A DNA stretch of 64,000 bases from Pseudo-nitzschia pungens (Eukaryota; Bacillariophyta; Bacillariophyceae; Bacillariales; Bacillariaceae): contig CM074761.1 of assembly GCA_037355855.1 (NCBI GenBank), positions 1,488,001 through 1,552,000 of the forward strand, given 5' to 3'. The translations under genes were made by a program, and so were the position numbers. Below are positions 10,736 through 22,375 of this stretch, piece by piece; position 1 is the stretch's first letter, and each line of letters opens with the position of its first letter. Under the pieces are notes generated by a model. It saw only the letters and a program-made list of their open reading frames with translations. It was not told where the DNA came from and did no database searches.

Positions 10736-10836
10736 TACGACAAAATTCGTATCAGCTTTCCCCCGGTTCTACGTTTCCGACTACTAATTTCTACTAGTAC
10801 TGAAACTCGGGGACAGCTGATAGCAATTCTGTGGTA
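10736..10836. repeat. Fold-back (MITE-like) element, copy 1
   Basis: About 100 bp with long imperfect inverted arms: the left arm reads TACGACAAAATTCGTATCAG..CCCCCGG and the right arm CGGGGACAGCTGATAGCAATTCTGTGGTA. The centre holds CGACTACTAATTTCTACT. The same element is found at 10969-11064 and 55544-55638. Confidence 0.85.
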
Positions 10837-10968
10837 CTAACTTAAGTGTTTGGTCGTGTCTTTGGAGTACGTGTTTGGTCGTGTCTTTGGAGTACCGGTA
10901 CCTAAGCGTCGGCTCGTCATTGTACTATGATGTTGGAAAACTGTACCATCGTTTGAATATTGAGAATA

Positions 10969-11064
10969 TACGACAAAATTCGTATCAGCTTTCCCCCGGT
11001 TCTACGTGCCAGACTACTAATTTCTACTGAAACCGAGGGACAGCTGATAGGAATTCTGTAGTAC
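10969..11064. repeat. Fold-back (MITE-like) element, copy 2
   Basis: Second copy, with arms TACGACAAAATTCGTATCAG..CCCCCGG and GAGGGACAGCTGATAGGAATTCTGTAGTA. It lacks the extra TAGTA in the centre of copy 1. It lies about 55 bp upstream of the first ATG of the FAAL locus. Confidence 0.85.
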
Positions 11065-11119
11065 TAACTTACGTGTTTGGTCTTGTCTTTGGAGTACGTA
11101 AGCGTCGGCTCATTGTACT

Positions 11120-14100
11120 ATGATGTTGGAAAACTGTACAATCGTTTCGACCACAGATAGATCTCATTGTTTCTCAATTGGTGATCCTACAAAATCCTTT
11201 ATCAATCGTTTAGTAGCAACCAACAAAATCGGAGAGACGATGGTTCATTTCCTTGAGGTCCTCGAGGACACAGTCATGGCAAATGAAGATAAAATCTTCG
11301 CCACTTGGTACAACAATCAAGTAAAACCAAAAGACAACTATACATTTCGGGAGATTTGGGACGAGGCAGGCGACATTGCCCATGACCTACGGATTCAAGA
11401 AAAGTTGGAAAAAGGAGATAAAATCGTGCTCTGCTACAGCTTTGGATTGCAATTTTTTGCGGCTTTCCTAGGATGCCTAAGGGCGGGAGTCGTCGCAGTA
11501 CTTGTGTACCCACCTAACCCGAACAACTTGCCGAAGTCTCTTCCGAAATTGCAGAAGATTATCGACGATTGCAATCCAAAAATGGTAATTTTGGACGAGA
11601 CAGTGAACATGTTTCGTCTGAATCCATTGTCGAAGAGTCGCAAGCTCTGGCCGCAAAGTGTCAAGTTCAAAGTTCATCGCAAGAATCTTATGATGGGTTC
11701 TCGTGAACGATGTCAATCTCTATTCGATCTCAAGCGGGTACATGACGAGAATCCCATCAATGACGAAGACTTGGCGTTCCTTCAGTACACTTCTGGGAGT
11801 ACTGGTGATCCCAAGGGTGTGATGGTGACGCATGCAGCTTTGAGTGCAAATACTCACGATATGGTTAAGGCGGTAGAACGATCCATTGGGTCTTCTGGTG
11901 GATCCTTGGACAACATTGTTGGATGTTCGTGGCTTCCTTAATATCACGACATGGGTTTGATTTGTGCGGCTGTAGCTCCATTCTATGGCGGTTGGAACTG
12001 CAACATGATTTCCCCATTTGACTTCATCAAGAATCCTCTCCTTTGGATCGAACTGATGTCTCGGGTTCGTGCGAACTGGTCGGTAGCGCCAAACTTTGCG
12101 TACAGGCTAACTGCTAGAAAGTTCGTTGATGCAAAAGCTCGTTCAAAGGGGAAAAGAGATGTCATTCCAAATCTCGACTTATCCCCTATCATTTGTTTAC
12201 AGAGTGCTGCCGAACCAATCCAAGTAGATACACGAAAAATGTTTCAGGAAGTATTTGAGCCCTACTGGGCTTTCCAAGACCTGGTTTGGAACAGGCTATG
12301 GGCTGGCAGAATCTGTCGTGTATGTTTCATTTCTGCATGACTACAAAACATCGACGTTGAAGTCTGCAAGCGGGCAACCGAGTGTAGCAGTTGGGCATCG
12401 AAATCTATTTCCGAGAGGTCAAACTGCCAAAATTGTCGATCCGCATACTCTCGAAGAGCTCGAAGACAAACGAGTTGGTGAACTTTGGCTGTCTAGCCGT
12501 TCGATCACCGCAGGCTACTTTGCGAAACCGGCGTTAACGGAAAATATGTTCCGCGGGAAGGTTCATGGTAGCGAAAAGCTGTATCTTCGCACTGGTGACC
12601 TCGCGTTCTTTGAAGATGATTATCTTTACATATGTGGTCGTCACAAAGACTTGATCATTGTGAATGGGGTCAATTACTATCCCCAAGATATTGAGAGCGC
12701 AGTCGAACTTGCTTCGATTGCAGTGAGGCCTGGTTGTGTAGCAGCGTTTTCAACGAATGAGGATTCAGGCGATGATGGCAAACTCGAGGTAGTATTCGAA
12801 GTGCGGCAAGAATTCGAACTTCATTTGGTCAATATCATGAAAAATATTCGAATCAAAATCATTGAAGAGTTTGGAATTGTTCCGTCAAGATTGGTTGCGA
12901 TTAAGGAGAGAACAATCCTCAAAACAACTAGTGGGAAGATCCAACGCAAAGCGAATCGAAATGCTCTCCACGAGAGAACCCATAAAATTATCCTTCAGTA
13001 TGACGACTCAATGAAGAAACAGCCAAGTTGCGATTTGTTGGACGACACAAGGTGCCCAACGTACGATCCCTTCGACAAGATTATGGTCGATTTCTTCGGC
13101 TCTGATTTCAATAAGACCAGTTCGTGGGACGAATTAGGATTGGCGTCCATGGCATCCATTTCGCTAAGAGATGCAATATCTGATTCCTATGCAATCACTC
13201 TTAATCCAGATTGCTTTCAGCAGTATCCGTCGCCTTGTGCACTCAAAGGGTTTGTGTTAGGCAGCCAAGGTGATGTTCTTGAAGTCGATCTTCCTCTGCT
13301 TGCCTCACTGGGAACGAAGGACCTCTCTTGGGCGACAATTGACGCGTTACAAGCGCTTTGCAGCGTTACATTGCTGTTGATATTTTCAGCTTCAGTTGTA
13401 CCATGCTTGGTTCATTGGCAAGCTTTTTGCAAACGCTGGGGCTTACACTATATTTCAAGCGCGGGGTACGACTGTCAATATCAATTGGTATTGGTTTCCT
13501 GTTGCAATTCCAGGTTTGGATGATATCCTTTTCTCTCTTGGTAATCCTATTGAAATGGCTTCTAATTTGGAAGTACAAGGAAGGTGTTGTCGCTAGTCCC
13601 AAGTCTAAATTATGCTCGTTGGTGGGTTGTAGATAGGGCTGTTGCTCTATGGGAGTTTTGGGTTGGGCGCTTCATCATCAACACTCCATTAATCAATCTG
13701 TTCTATTTTTTGATAGGGGCAAAGATACACGGCACCGTGTCCGTTGAGGCATTTGTTCGTGAGTTTGATCTTGTGGAAATCGACCGTGGTGCATCGCTAC
13801 AACATCAAATAAGCTGCAGAAGATTTGGATGTTGGGATGATAATCAGAGCCCTACTCTCAGATTCCGCCGTACATATATTGGTCAGCATTGCATTATTAA
13901 AGGACTGGTAAGCAATCGGTGCAGTCCTATCGGTAAAAATGCTACGATCGACAAGCTCACCGTCGTTCAAGAGGGTGCCAAAGTGCCTGAAGGGCGACAT
14001 GTTGTTGGGAATCCAGGTCATGTCATTAAAGAGTCACTTGAATGTCAAAGTCGGTTCTGAATTCTCGGTCGGCGATACCAAAGTAACTTCATGCTTTCTC

Positions 14101-15495
14101 GGATTTCTCAAAGTGTGTTGGTTGGGTTTCGAGCTATACCTATTCTTCGCAATGACGTTGCTTGGTCAGTACTTATGGGCATTTCGTCTTCCACAACAAT
14201 GGAGGTACGCTGCATTGTTGAAATGGAGCCTTCTTCTTCTTTGGTTCAGTCTTACATCAATTGTGACGAGTATTATTTTGAAGTGGATTTTGATCGGAAA
14301 ACGAAGACCGGGGAGGGCCAATAATTCATCCTGGCAGCGCTTTGTGGATTGGGCCGTGGATTGGCATTTTCAATCTGGGATTGGACTGATTCTTTCTTTC
14401 ACATCCCATTCTCGTATTTGGAACATTGTCCTTATGATGCATGGAATGAATATTGATTTATCATCCAAGATTACCGGCGTCTATGTCGGCAGCTTCAATC
14501 CTTCCAAAGTTGATCTAATCACGGTGAAGAACTCGTTCATTTCTGGTATCCGCTACATTTAGCACAAAGGGCAACAGCAAATCAGGGCACAAACTTCCCC
14601 CAAACGAATACCAGTATCATCAGGTGACGATTGAAGATAGCAGCATCGGTATATTTGCTCATCTCAGCTCCGCCGCCACTTTGAATATCAAAAACTCTGT
14701 CATACCTCCTATGACGAATGTCAAAGACAGTGTTACCAACGACAGAGCCGATCCACGAGCACCTAAACTTGACGACGGCGGAAATCATTCGCGACGAAAT
14801 TTTGTTGACTTTTGGTTATTTCGTCTCCTTCGGTCTCGTGTTTTGTACATTCATTCCGTCGTACGAACTTTGGATAAATGCGTTTGGTACTGCGTCATCC
14901 GTTTGGATTGCAGTTCCTATACTTGCATTGGCTTTGGTAGTACAATTGCTAGTATGGACCCTGGTCCTTGTGGGCTTTCAGTGCATCGCATTGACGAAAA
15001 TCAAGGGACAGTACTTCAAGACCCCTCAGCAAAACTCTTTTTTCCTTGTATGTAACAATGGCCCTTTGCTTACCAGAACTATTCCTTTGCCTGAACGCTT
15101 TCCTTGGTAGCCCTGCCTTCAATGTCATAATGAAGCTTTTGGGAGTTACGATTGAGGGCCGCGCACTATTGTATCCTCATAGAATGTACGAGCACTCACA
15201 CATTACTGTTGCGGATAAAAGCATCGTTGATGGCGCACATATCTTAGGGCACTATGTGGTGTATGGAGACGTGACTGTGGGACGTTGCAAGGTATCAGGA
15301 ACAATGCACGAAGGCTCGTACGCTGCAAATGCATGCATTTGTTCTGATGAAAGTGACCACTTGCGTGCTTTCGTTGGAACATTCAAATCCGAGTTGGATC
15401 ATTCCGAGAATAACGAGGAGTTGGGTTGCAATGACGAAGAGTTGGGCATTGGCAGCTCGTGTTGGCCGCAAAGAGATAAAAAAGTAGTCTCGTAA
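11120..15495 (+). pseudogene. Broken FAAL - ACP - NRPS-terminal-domain gene
   Basis: About 1,450 codons of a three-part acyl-activating protein. Domain 1 (about 11240-13000) is a fatty acyl-AMP ligase-like adenylation domain with YTSGSTGDPKG, SWLP-stop-YHDMGL, GYGLAE, TGD and GRHKDLIIVNGVNYYPQDIE, the last typical of FAALs. Domain 2 (about 13040-13260) is an acyl-carrier domain with DELGLASMAS, the Ser being the likely phosphopantetheine site. Domain 3 (about 13330-15480) has membrane helices (ILLKWLLIWKY, ARWWVVDRAVALW) between left-handed beta-helix hexapeptide parts, like the terminal domain of epsilon-poly-lysine synthetase-type NRPSs. The frame is broken by a stop TAA at 11939-11941, where CAA is expected, and by seven frame changes: extra T near 12266, about 13400-13440, extra A near 13601, about 14045, about 14550, about 14720 and about 15080. 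No intron explains these. The real start may be the ATG at 11240. In its intact form it would activate a fatty acid and load it on its own carrier. Confidence 0.85.
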
Positions 15496-17054
15496 ATTAG
15501 TTACACGCAATTGTCTCTGGTTCCTCTAGTTAATTTTCAAGTTGTGTAACAAACGTAAGATATACCACATCCCAACACTGCAACAACAGCAACATTTTTG
15601 AAATATCATTAGGAAGGAGGCGTTGGCAGACCCCGTTGTGGATGCTGCGTCGGCATTCGTATCGTAATTCTACAACGAGGCAGGGTTGAAACCATGGTGC
15701 GATCGATGTCTTGACACTGGAACATAGTTTCGAACCAATAGACCATCGATTGCCGAGGAAATGCATCAGCAAGCTTCCGCACTAAGAAAAGTCTCGAAAC
15801 TCGAATGTGAGTATGGATTGTTAATTGTTCATCGATACCGCGAGAAAGACGAAATCACAATGGAAGTACACGATCGATCTTATGTACCTCTAGGAAAGTA
15901 GATACACTCTATCTGACTGAATCTAATAGAACGCGAACAGTATATCTTGTAGACTCACTGTTTGCCAGCACTTGGAGTGCCTTGATTATTGCTGTCTGTT
16001 GTTTCACCACAGTTCCCTTCCTTCATTATTACTGACGAACATTTTTTTTCTAGTTTTTGATTGCTAATCAATGGGATCTCAAGCAAGTTGATGAGAAACT
16101 GAAGCTATCGCAGACGTTTTCAGATGCGAGAAAGCTTCCTTTTTTAGCAATGAAAGTGTTCGTTGGTCAGGGTGCTCTATTTTTTTGCCGCGTTCATTCG
16201 TTTCTTGGCATTGTCGCTCACCATTCTACTTCTCCTGTTTTTCATTAGCCTTCCGCTGCATTAGGTACAACCGTACTGATAGGTGGTTGTCGCAACTTTT
16301 TTTTTTTCGCAACAGAGTGTTCGTGACGTGATTCAACATGGGAGTTTTCTACCTCCAAGGTCTTGGGCAGCGGACGTGAGCGCCACCACGTTAACCCTGG
16401 ACTAAGTAGGCAGCATATCAAGCGTCCCCAACCGTTTGCCATCGCAAGATTTTTTCTCGCATACTTTCACCGAGGCGTGTAAATCTGAACACAATCAACA
16501 AGAGTTGAGTTCTTGACCAGCCCAACTCAATCATCAAATTTTATTAGGAGCCGATCTGAATCAACCTCGTTGAAATAAAAAGTCATCAGCGGTATTTCTA
16601 CCGGTATTACCGGTAACTTACGGTAAGAATCTTAGTTTTGTGGTTCGCGCGAAAATCTCGATCTTGATGTCTAATCGACCCATCCGACTAAATGAAAGAC
16701 CGCAGCTGCTCACACAGAGAGAATGAGTTGGGACATCTGTGGAAGAAGAATGTTCTACGGTATTTTCCATACACGTACGATATGCTCAATGCGTACAGTA
16801 CGTAAGGTTAGAGTATGATTGCTGGATTGGAACAAAGAATGAATCATCATCATCATTTTGATGATCGCACCTCAACGTAATTTGGTGAAAACCGAAAACC
16901 TTTGTTAATGTTGACCGACGAAACAACGACATGACACACGGAACATGAGACTGGACCAAACCAAATCATCATTTAGGACGAAATAAGACTATCCCAGGAA
17001 TGATGACACCCACACACACACGCAAGGCAGGTGCTTCTGCTTCTCGGTGTCAGG
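15496..17054. other. Intergenic DNA, no supported gene
   Basis: AT-rich. A 60-base stretch at 15935-16000 matches one at 58293-58356 (listed separately). There are intron-like strings (for example TTTTTTTTCTAG at about 16041-16052) but no exon could be assigned. A TACCGGTATTACCGGTAACTTACGGTAA tract lies near 16600-16626, cut here only as a pattern description, and an (ATC)n run near 16846. Confidence 0.5.
15935..16000 (+). repeat. Dispersed repeat, copy A (partner at 58293)
   Basis: GAACAGTAT, TGTAGACTCACTGTTTGC and AGCACTTGG.GTGCC occur here in the same order and spacing as at 58293-58356, with a few substitutions and a small indel. It does not overlap any gene I can support. Confidence 0.7.
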
Positions 17055-18546
17055 ATGCTGTTGCGCATTCTCCAGTTTTGCGTTGGCTTCTTTTTTTCCG
17101 CGTATAATTCGCCAACGGCACGTGCGTTTTCCTTCGCCACCATCCCTAAATCTCCCGCTTCCGTTATCGGTTCTAGTCTCGGTGATCGACGCTGTTCAAC
17201 ATCCACCTCAGTTCTTGGTGTCGGGGCATCCGGCAATCGGTGATGAGGGCGCCCTTTCCTCCGCCTCCCCTTCGTCACCCACGGTTTCGACGGCGGCCGA
17301 GTGGCATCGGGAACGGAGAAAGGCCATGATCGAGAAGTACGGTGATCAAATACTACCATTGGAAAGGAATACATCCTCTCAATACATTGGTCTGCCGCTT
17401 TTGGCAATCACCAATTTGTCCTTGCTGAGTTTGAGTTTGGTTTCGGGTGTGAATGATTTGGACGTGGTTCAAATTTTTGGTTTGGCCTTGTTCCCAGGAT
17501 CTATGTTTTCTCTCTGGCAACTTCAAATCTTGCACGATTGCTTGCATGGATCATTGTTCGAGAAAGGGAAGCAGCAGCAGCGACAAGAACAACAACAGAA
17601 AGGGGGCCCAGGCGACGACATTGCACGAGGTGGCAAAGGTCGAAGCAGAAAACAATTGCAGGACGATGTGTTGTTCTGGGGATCAATGCCATCCATTTTT
17701 GGATATTTCCTTTACCTCAAATATGGTCACCTGACACACCATTCTAACGTCGGTGACGCCGATCGGGCAAGTTTGGAGAAGTTGTTCAATTCCAATCAAT
17801 CGAATTTCGAGGACGGCGATGTCTTGTTCGTGGCCCATCGCATGAAATTGAAAGGTGAAATTGGTCCGACGTTCGAATTGCCCTTTTTTCGAGGCGTCCC
17901 ACTCCTGCCGGAAAAGATCACAATGAGCATCAGCAAAGGTGGTTTTGACCAATGGAAGACCGATTCTCAGGAACCGGGAAATCTTCCGTGGAATGTAGCC
18001 GTCTTTGCGTCGTCGTTTCTGTTCGAAAGATTCATGCTTCTGCTGAATGATTTCGTGGTATCCATAGCGGGTCGAAACTTTTTCTTCCCAAACAAACCAG
18101 ATTCCTTTCACGAGGAATGCACCGAGTATGCTAGGGCTGCTTCGTTGGTGCGTGCAACGCTGTTGTTGATTGGCGGATGGAAGACATTATTCTTCCTCTT
18201 TTTGTCGGAAACTCTGTGGTCGATTCCGCCACACCCCGCATCGGCCATGTTTGTATCCAATCACCCATCAGCTGTTGATGAGTCAACGGGCGATTGTGTC
18301 CCTTCCATGTCCACCTACGCGGGAATTTGGTATTCGTTGTTTACTCTGGGGACAAACTACCACTGCGAACACCACGATTTTCCTACGATACCCTTTCACA
18401 AACTCCACGAATTGCGACGAATCGCTCCGGAATTTTATCGAAGAGGTTCCGAAGATGACTTGGTAGAAGTGATGAAAAAATCGTTCACGGAACCTGATTA
18501 TTATGCATGCATGGACGTTCACAACCTTCGTTCGGAAATGAAGTAG
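17055..18546 (+). CDS. DEGS-like (sphingolipid delta-4 type) desaturase with probable plastid presequence, frameshifted
   Basis: A di-iron membrane desaturase. The three histidine boxes are HDCLH (about 17532), HLTHH (about 17727) and NYHCEHHDFP (about 18355), the last being characteristic of dihydroceramide/sphingolipid delta-4 desaturases. Hydrophobic stretches lie between boxes 2 and 3. A Q/G-rich insert separates boxes 1 and 2. The desaturase frame is open from about 17047, but its first in-frame ATG is only at about 17326 (MIEKYGD). In another frame, an ATG at 17055 starts MLLRILQFCVGFFFSAY, then TARAFSFA, a signal peptide plus A-x-A-F-like motif, ending at a stop at 17241. Dropping one G of 17239-17240 joins the two. 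If so, the protein goes to the plastid or its surrounding membranes, unusual for a DEGS-like enzyme. Without the join, a cytosolic/ER protein from the later ATG is possible. Confidence 0.8.
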
Positions 18547-19589
18547 GGCGGATGTGAGATCTGGTTTGACTAGAATGAAATCTTTGGTTCTTTCGGAAAT
18601 GATTTAGAAATTCGTCTCTGCAACATATCATTGTACAAAATGCTATTCCAAATGCGAAGAATCAAAGTCGACAATTTCTGGTAGAAGTTGCTGCAGTTTA
18701 AAAAATAGGAAATTGATCCATCAGCAGCAGCAGTGGAGACACGAAGACATCTCGCATAGCTTTATTGAGTCAATTGGCATTTGTTCTGTGAACAATGGTC
18801 TATCTGAAGTGTCAAACTTCTTGTTAAGGATGCAATGGATGTTGTGCTGCACAAATTGGTGATGACGTAACGCACGTACTACTACTGTTCTTCTGATAAC
18901 AAAGAAAGACTGTTGGCCAATGAACCGGTTTGGATATTTTTTTAACCGGCAAGAAGTAGTTGTAGTACTATTACTGCTGGTAAAAGATATCAAATTGATT
19001 TTTCTTCTTCAGCAACATGGCCATAGTAGTTCTTCCATGATGTTTTCACCACCATGTTGCCCCACTAGTACTATCAGTAATGTATTCTTCTCTTGGTGAC
19101 TGTATTGGAGCGAATAATAATCCTCACTTTTTATGGACTCAGACCTGAATCATAGAACACAATCGAACAAAAAGGGAGAAAAATCTGTCATGCGAGTAAG
19201 GTTCACCGGTACGAGTATTGGATAACTCACATTTCGAGTAAGGTTATCAGTAAGGTTACCTGGTACAAGTAACCTTATTGTACCTCATGCAGTAACCTTA
19301 CCTTGTAAGAGGTTCCAATTACAGAGGAAAAATCGTCCTGTTGGTGTATCAGGTATTAGTAAAATACGCACCGGAACCAAGTCAACCGCGAACCTACCTT
19401 GCACGATTTGTTACGACCACAACATGTCGATCTAAGATTTACCGTATGAGTGGAGTCGCGGATAATTATTTGTCATTCGCCAAAACAAAATCTGGTTTTT
19501 GATATCTTTTCTAATTTCTAATTCCTACGGAACTTCCTTTTTTATAACATTGTGTTGCTTGAGATTTTAATGTTTTATTTTTGCGTTCC
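18547..19589. other. Intergenic DNA with GTAAGGTTAC-type repeats
   Basis: No supported gene. The stretch 19195-19325 is a dense run of GTAAGGTTAC, GTAACCTTA and ACCGGTACGA-like strings in both orientations. AGT/ACT strings occur at about 18960-18975 and 19062-19075. The last 200 bases should hold the promoter of the next gene. Confidence 0.55.
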
Positions 19590-21662
19590 ATGCTGATCCA
19601 TTCTACCGCTCTCCACTCAGAAAGCGGCAGCCGCCACTGTTGTACCGTACCGCACAGACTACCACTCATCTCAAAAACTGAATCTATCATGACTTCCCTT
19701 CTCGTTGCTCATACCTTGTACGTCATGTACAAAAAAAAGCATGAGCAAATTGAACATAAGAATTATTCTTTGGATCCCGATGTCCTTCGTTTTTTCCACA
19801 CCGGCGATGAAACCAATGACCGAGTCGCAAAGGGGAAGAAGATAGATTTTGTCAACTTTCTTCCTGCCGAGGTGCAAATGGGGCATGACACAAATTCATT
19901 GACAACAATTACATTCTGTGCGGGAGATTATAGAAAAATCGAGAAGAAATTGGAACGTAGAGTGAATGATGTGCTAAAAATGAATCCATGGTTGGGTGGA
20001 CGGATTGTTGTAAAGCCTGGTGACGATAAGGTGAGGTTATGGTACGATTTGAATTGTGTTGACGTTCCACCAAACATATACACCTGTCACGAACCAGGCA
20101 TCATTCCATTGAAGCGATCGACAAAATATGCGCAATACAAGCACTGTCTCTCCGATCACAATGTCGTGGTTCCTTGCGTGGGTGAACTAGTAGGGAAAAA
20201 CAATCCATTTTGGAAGGTGAATGTAGTGCCAGATGCTGCTCAAAAGGACGATCGGTTTGCCATCGTTGTTAGCCAATCGCACATGATTGGCGATGCACAC
20301 ACCTACTACAGGATTTTCAACATGCTGTTGAATTCGAACAGCGCGAAGACGCAAGGGTTGGTCAACACGGCACCCGTAGAAAAACTGAATCCGAATCGAA
20401 AACAGGATGTGCAATATCACATTGAAAATCACAGGGGTGTTCAAGAGGCATCATACATACGCAAAACGAAGATGAATGTGATAGACGAAGTATACGAAAA
20501 GGTTGCTTCTTCTACAGGTAGAAAAAAGCAAACGATGGTTTTCACGGTTTCCAAGACCTGGCTGAAAAGAAGAATGGAGGAATGCATCGCAGCCAAAAAT
20601 GAGGAAGAACAAAGTGAATGCAGGCACCAAAGTTCTGACCTCGTTGGCATCGGCCGTGACCACGACGTATCCCTGGACATTTCTCATCAAGGTGAATCGT
20701 CATCGCCCGAAACAATGAAATCAACAACCGCTTCTTCCGAAAACGCACCGGAGGGTCCCGTTGACACTAGAGAACGATCATCCCAAATCAAGTTGGGAAA
20801 TGCAGCAACACCTGCAGCGGACTCTTCCTTTGACGATTCTGATTGTACCGAACACATCCACGCTACTGATGTATTGTTGTCGTGGTGGTTTCGGATATCC
20901 AACGCAGACATCGGATTGTAAGTTTTTCAAAATGTATTCCAGTTGATATCGTGTCCGTTCGAGTCGATTGCGTTGTGAAGAGGATCAGTTTTGGTTCTCA
21001 ATCGCTCATGCTATATGGAATGAATATTCTGAATCGTAAACAACGTTGAGATCACTAGGTATCCCCACCCTTTGCGGAACGTGTTGACTGTGCTTTCGGA
21101 AGTTGACGCCGGAAATTATAACACGCAAATTCCTTTCACCAAGCCTGACTACCAGACTCCACAACAGATTCACCGCTCCATAGTCGCAGGCAAACGAGTT
21201 CCGTCAAGTGCACCTCAAAAGCCCCTTCGGAGTATCACTACTGGTTATTCTTTTGCTGTGGGCGTAGATTGGGACAGACTGTACACCGGCCAACTCTTGC
21301 ATAATGACTTGGACAATTGCGACGAGTCAATCTATGACGACAGCGATTGTGGCGGTGATGATGGCATTGTGCAAACTCTCCACATTCCCTTCTTTAGGGA
21401 TGTCGACCTGAACGTGATGGGCGCTAGGACCAACACTTGCCTGATCTTCACAGCCAAACACGGCAAACAATCGAACGAAAGGCAGATTGGAATGCTCTTG
21501 GTCGCGAGCAAAGCAATTTGCAAAAAGGTGGTGCGGTGTGGGATCATTGATGAAGATCTTGATTCTAGATATACGGCTGACATCGCCGCTGATATAGATT
21601 GTGGCGATGGTGACCATCAATGTAGCGCCGTCAACGATTTCAATCCGGTTCTAACGGATTGA
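19590..21662 (+). CDS. HxxxD-type acyltransferase-like protein, two exons
   Basis: Exon 1 runs to 20917 and ends in phase 2 before GTAAGT; the intron is 20918-21058 (141 nt, ends ACTAG); exon 2 is 21059-21662. Splicing joins ISNADIGL to YPHPLRN and keeps frame. The protein (about 640 residues) has SQSHMIGDAHTYY near residue 230 (counting from 19590), which fits the HxxxD active-site motif of the condensation / BAHD / wax-ester-synthase-DGAT superfamily, whose histidine acts as general base in acyl transfer. MNPWLGGRIV upstream also fits the N-terminal lobe of that fold. A Ser/Glu-rich region (about 340-410) is probably a disordered insert. A DFGWG-type motif was not found. The substrate is unknown. 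The first ATG of the frame is 19590; the second, at 19689 (MTSLLVAHTLY), is also possible. Confidence 0.7.
20918..21058 (+). other. Intron in the HxxxD acyltransferase-like gene
   Basis: Donor GTAAGT at 20918, acceptor CACTAG ending at 21058. Removal rebuilds one leucine codon (TT+G) and joins two open frames. Confidence 0.8.
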
Positions 21663-22375
21663 GAGTCAGTGATTGTACAACTGGTACTGGGGGAGGGGGG
21701 GAAGATTCTGGCTCTGAAAGATGACAGTGCTTCTGAGTCAACGAAACCAACAACGTCGTAGCAAAGGAAGCGGGCACAAGATTGGACGAATTGGCAGATT
21801 CTATTGGTGGCGGTCGATTTGGAAAAAAGCAAATAATGAGAACATTGCTGAGTGCGGAGTTTTTGCACATCGCAGGAAAAGAGAATGAGAGAAGTTGGAT
21901 GGGTGCGATCGCGTATGACTTATTATGTTATTCTACTATGTACAGTACTTCTTGTGTACGTAGCAGATATGTCAAGCAAATGCAAGGTCGGGAAGAGGTG
22001 ATGGGAGACCTCCTATTGCATGCTTTATGTGGGGGCGAGAGAGAGAGAATGGAGTTGCTTCTGAAAGATGAGAGACGATTACGTCCGGCTGTTTCGTGCC
22101 TACGATGGTCTGATTATGCCGTCTCGTGTGCGTTGTGCAGTGTTGTGTTACTGTATTGTTGTAATGTATCCAAAATTTTGTGATGGGGTTCAACATTGTT
22201 AGAAATCGAACAGATACTGGTTCCATCTGAGTGAATGGGATGATCTTTCTGATGTGGGGATGGTCAATGTTGCAATTTAAGCTCTGCATTGGGATAATGT
22301 TCATGTCATTGTTGATCCCACGAACAACATCCAGCCATGCAGCTTTAGCGAGTGCCTGCCCTGAGACACTCGATC
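21663..22375. other. Intergenic DNA between convergent genes, no gene seen
   Basis: The stretch lies between the 3' ends of two convergent genes. Short open frames are present on both strands but show no motif or protein-like composition. Confidence 0.5.

Larger units (their letters stand above)
10722..11147. repeat. Tandem duplication of a ~200-230-bp block carrying a fold-back element
   Basis: The block from about 10722 (TATTGAGAACATACGAC) to 10953 (ending ATGTTGGAAAACTGTACCATCGTTT) is repeated from about 10955 to 11147 with scattered substitutions and small deletions. Copy 1 also has an internal tandem repeat of GTGTTTGGTCGTGTCTTTGG (about 10849 and 10870). Each block holds one fold-back element, listed separately. 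The ATG at 11120, first of the FAAL reading frame, is inside the second copy. Confidence 0.85.

Noticed and set aside
11939..11941. TAA read as glutamine (altered genetic code)
   Set aside because: All intact genes here end at TAA, TAG or TGA in the expected place, including TAA in the GH99-like, phosphatase and FUN14 genes.
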